This document shows positions 45,151-45,337 of a stretch of 45,337 nucleotides of DNA, piece after piece. Positions within the stretch are counted from its first letter, which is position 1; every line of letters begins with the position of its first letter. The position numbers and the translations under genes are program-made. The stretch spans positions 1 to 45,337 of the forward strand of contig JAJTXQ010000032.1 in NCBI GenBank assembly GCA_021462855.1, written 5' to 3'. A model generated the notes under the pieces. That model saw only the letters and a list, made by a program, of their open reading frames with translations, was not told where the DNA came from and did not search any database. This DNA comes from Dehalococcoidia bacterium (GTDB lineage: Bacteria; Chloroflexota; Dehalococcoidia; DSTF01; JACRBR01).

Positions 45151-45208
45151 CACCCGCCGAATCAGGGTGCGCCTACCATGACCGGATCACGGATGCGCGT
45201 ACGACCCT
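45151..45208 (+). promoter_or_regulatory. Bipartite leader element of archaellin 3
   Basis: GCACCC-GCCGAATCA-GGGTGC is a perfect six-base inverted repeat (45150-45170), followed by GCCTACCATG with TACCAT at 45174-45179 and ACGACCCT at 45201-45208. The distance from CACCC to TACCATG is 23 bases, as at archaellin 2, and from TACCATG to ACGACCCT is 20 bases against 19. Sequence between the boxes is not conserved, so the boxes are under selection. Confidence 0.55.
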
Positions 45209-45280
45209 TAGTCGGAGCGGGAACTCCCCCTTTCGGCAGGATGCCACCGCGGCCGCCGGGGCCAATCAGGAGGTAGCCAA

Positions 45281-45337
45281 GTGAAGCGCATCTGGGAGTC
45301 CATGCGCCGCGTACGCGAGGAGCGCGGCATCACTGGC
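45281..45337 (+). CDS. Archaellin 3, 5' end only
   Basis: Only 19 codons are visible before the window ends. The GTG start at 45281 follows AGGAGG by seven bases. The encoded MKRIWESMRRVREERGITG is almost the same as the signal peptide of archaellin 2, with the same ERG-ITG cleavage context, so a third archaellin gene begins here. Confidence 0.82.
   Translation, partial: MKRIWESMRRVREERGITG

Overview
The window is about 45 kb of very GC-rich, densely packed bacterial chromosome. Core genes (rpsB-tsf-pyrH-frr-uppS-cdsA-dxr-rseP-ispG, efp, eno, uvrC, aroQ, hisF/hisI) are ordinary bacterial types. The archaellin-type genes at the right end, the Gram-positive-style LexA box, and the EF-P with Arg at its tip together point to Chloroflexota, perhaps a Dehalococcoidia-like lineage. 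That placement is inference; no rRNA gene is present to test it. No tRNA, rRNA, IS element or CRISPR array was recognised, and no gene-free stretch exceeds 300 bases.

Layout. 1-285 (-): 5' part of a repeat protein. 433-9715 (+): aroQ, an M24 peptidase, efp, xseA-xseB, a formyltransferase-fold protein, a zinc-ribbon protein, a secreted lamin-tail protein, rluB, cmk, plsC. 9712-10869 (-): hisI and hisF. 10964-12124 (+): an APH-fold kinase, convergent with a methyltransferase (-). 13056-24559 (+): translation and lipid/isoprenoid block rpsB-tsf-pyrH-frr-uppS-cdsA-dxr-rseP-ispG, then a helical-repeat protein, a methyltransferase and glpK-glpD up to 26134. 26135-35285 (-): a hypothetical, a J-domain-like protein, eno, a thioesterase, a secreted metalloprotease-like lipoprotein, xerD, pcm, uvrC. 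35339-39251: a flavin-barrel protein (+) and the mrfB-mrfA repair pair (-), the latter behind a promoter with a perfect LexA/SOS box. 39409-45337: a membrane sensor with three tandem ATPase-like modules (+), a deletion remnant of an alcohol dehydrogenase (+), an atypical NarL-type regulator (-) and, divergent from it, three tandem archaellin genes (+), the third cut by the window end.

The most notable region is the right end: archaeal-type flagellin genes with class III signal peptides in a bacterial chromosome, two of them preceded by a shared bipartite leader element, next to an unusual sensor and a response regulator lacking the phospho-acceptor Asp. Archaellum genes have, to my knowledge, been reported from some Chloroflexota, so the novelty lies in the local regulation rather than in their presence. 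A second theme is promoter layout: many -10-like hexamers lie only 5-9 bases before a start codon with no ribosome-binding site, implying widespread leaderless mRNAs.
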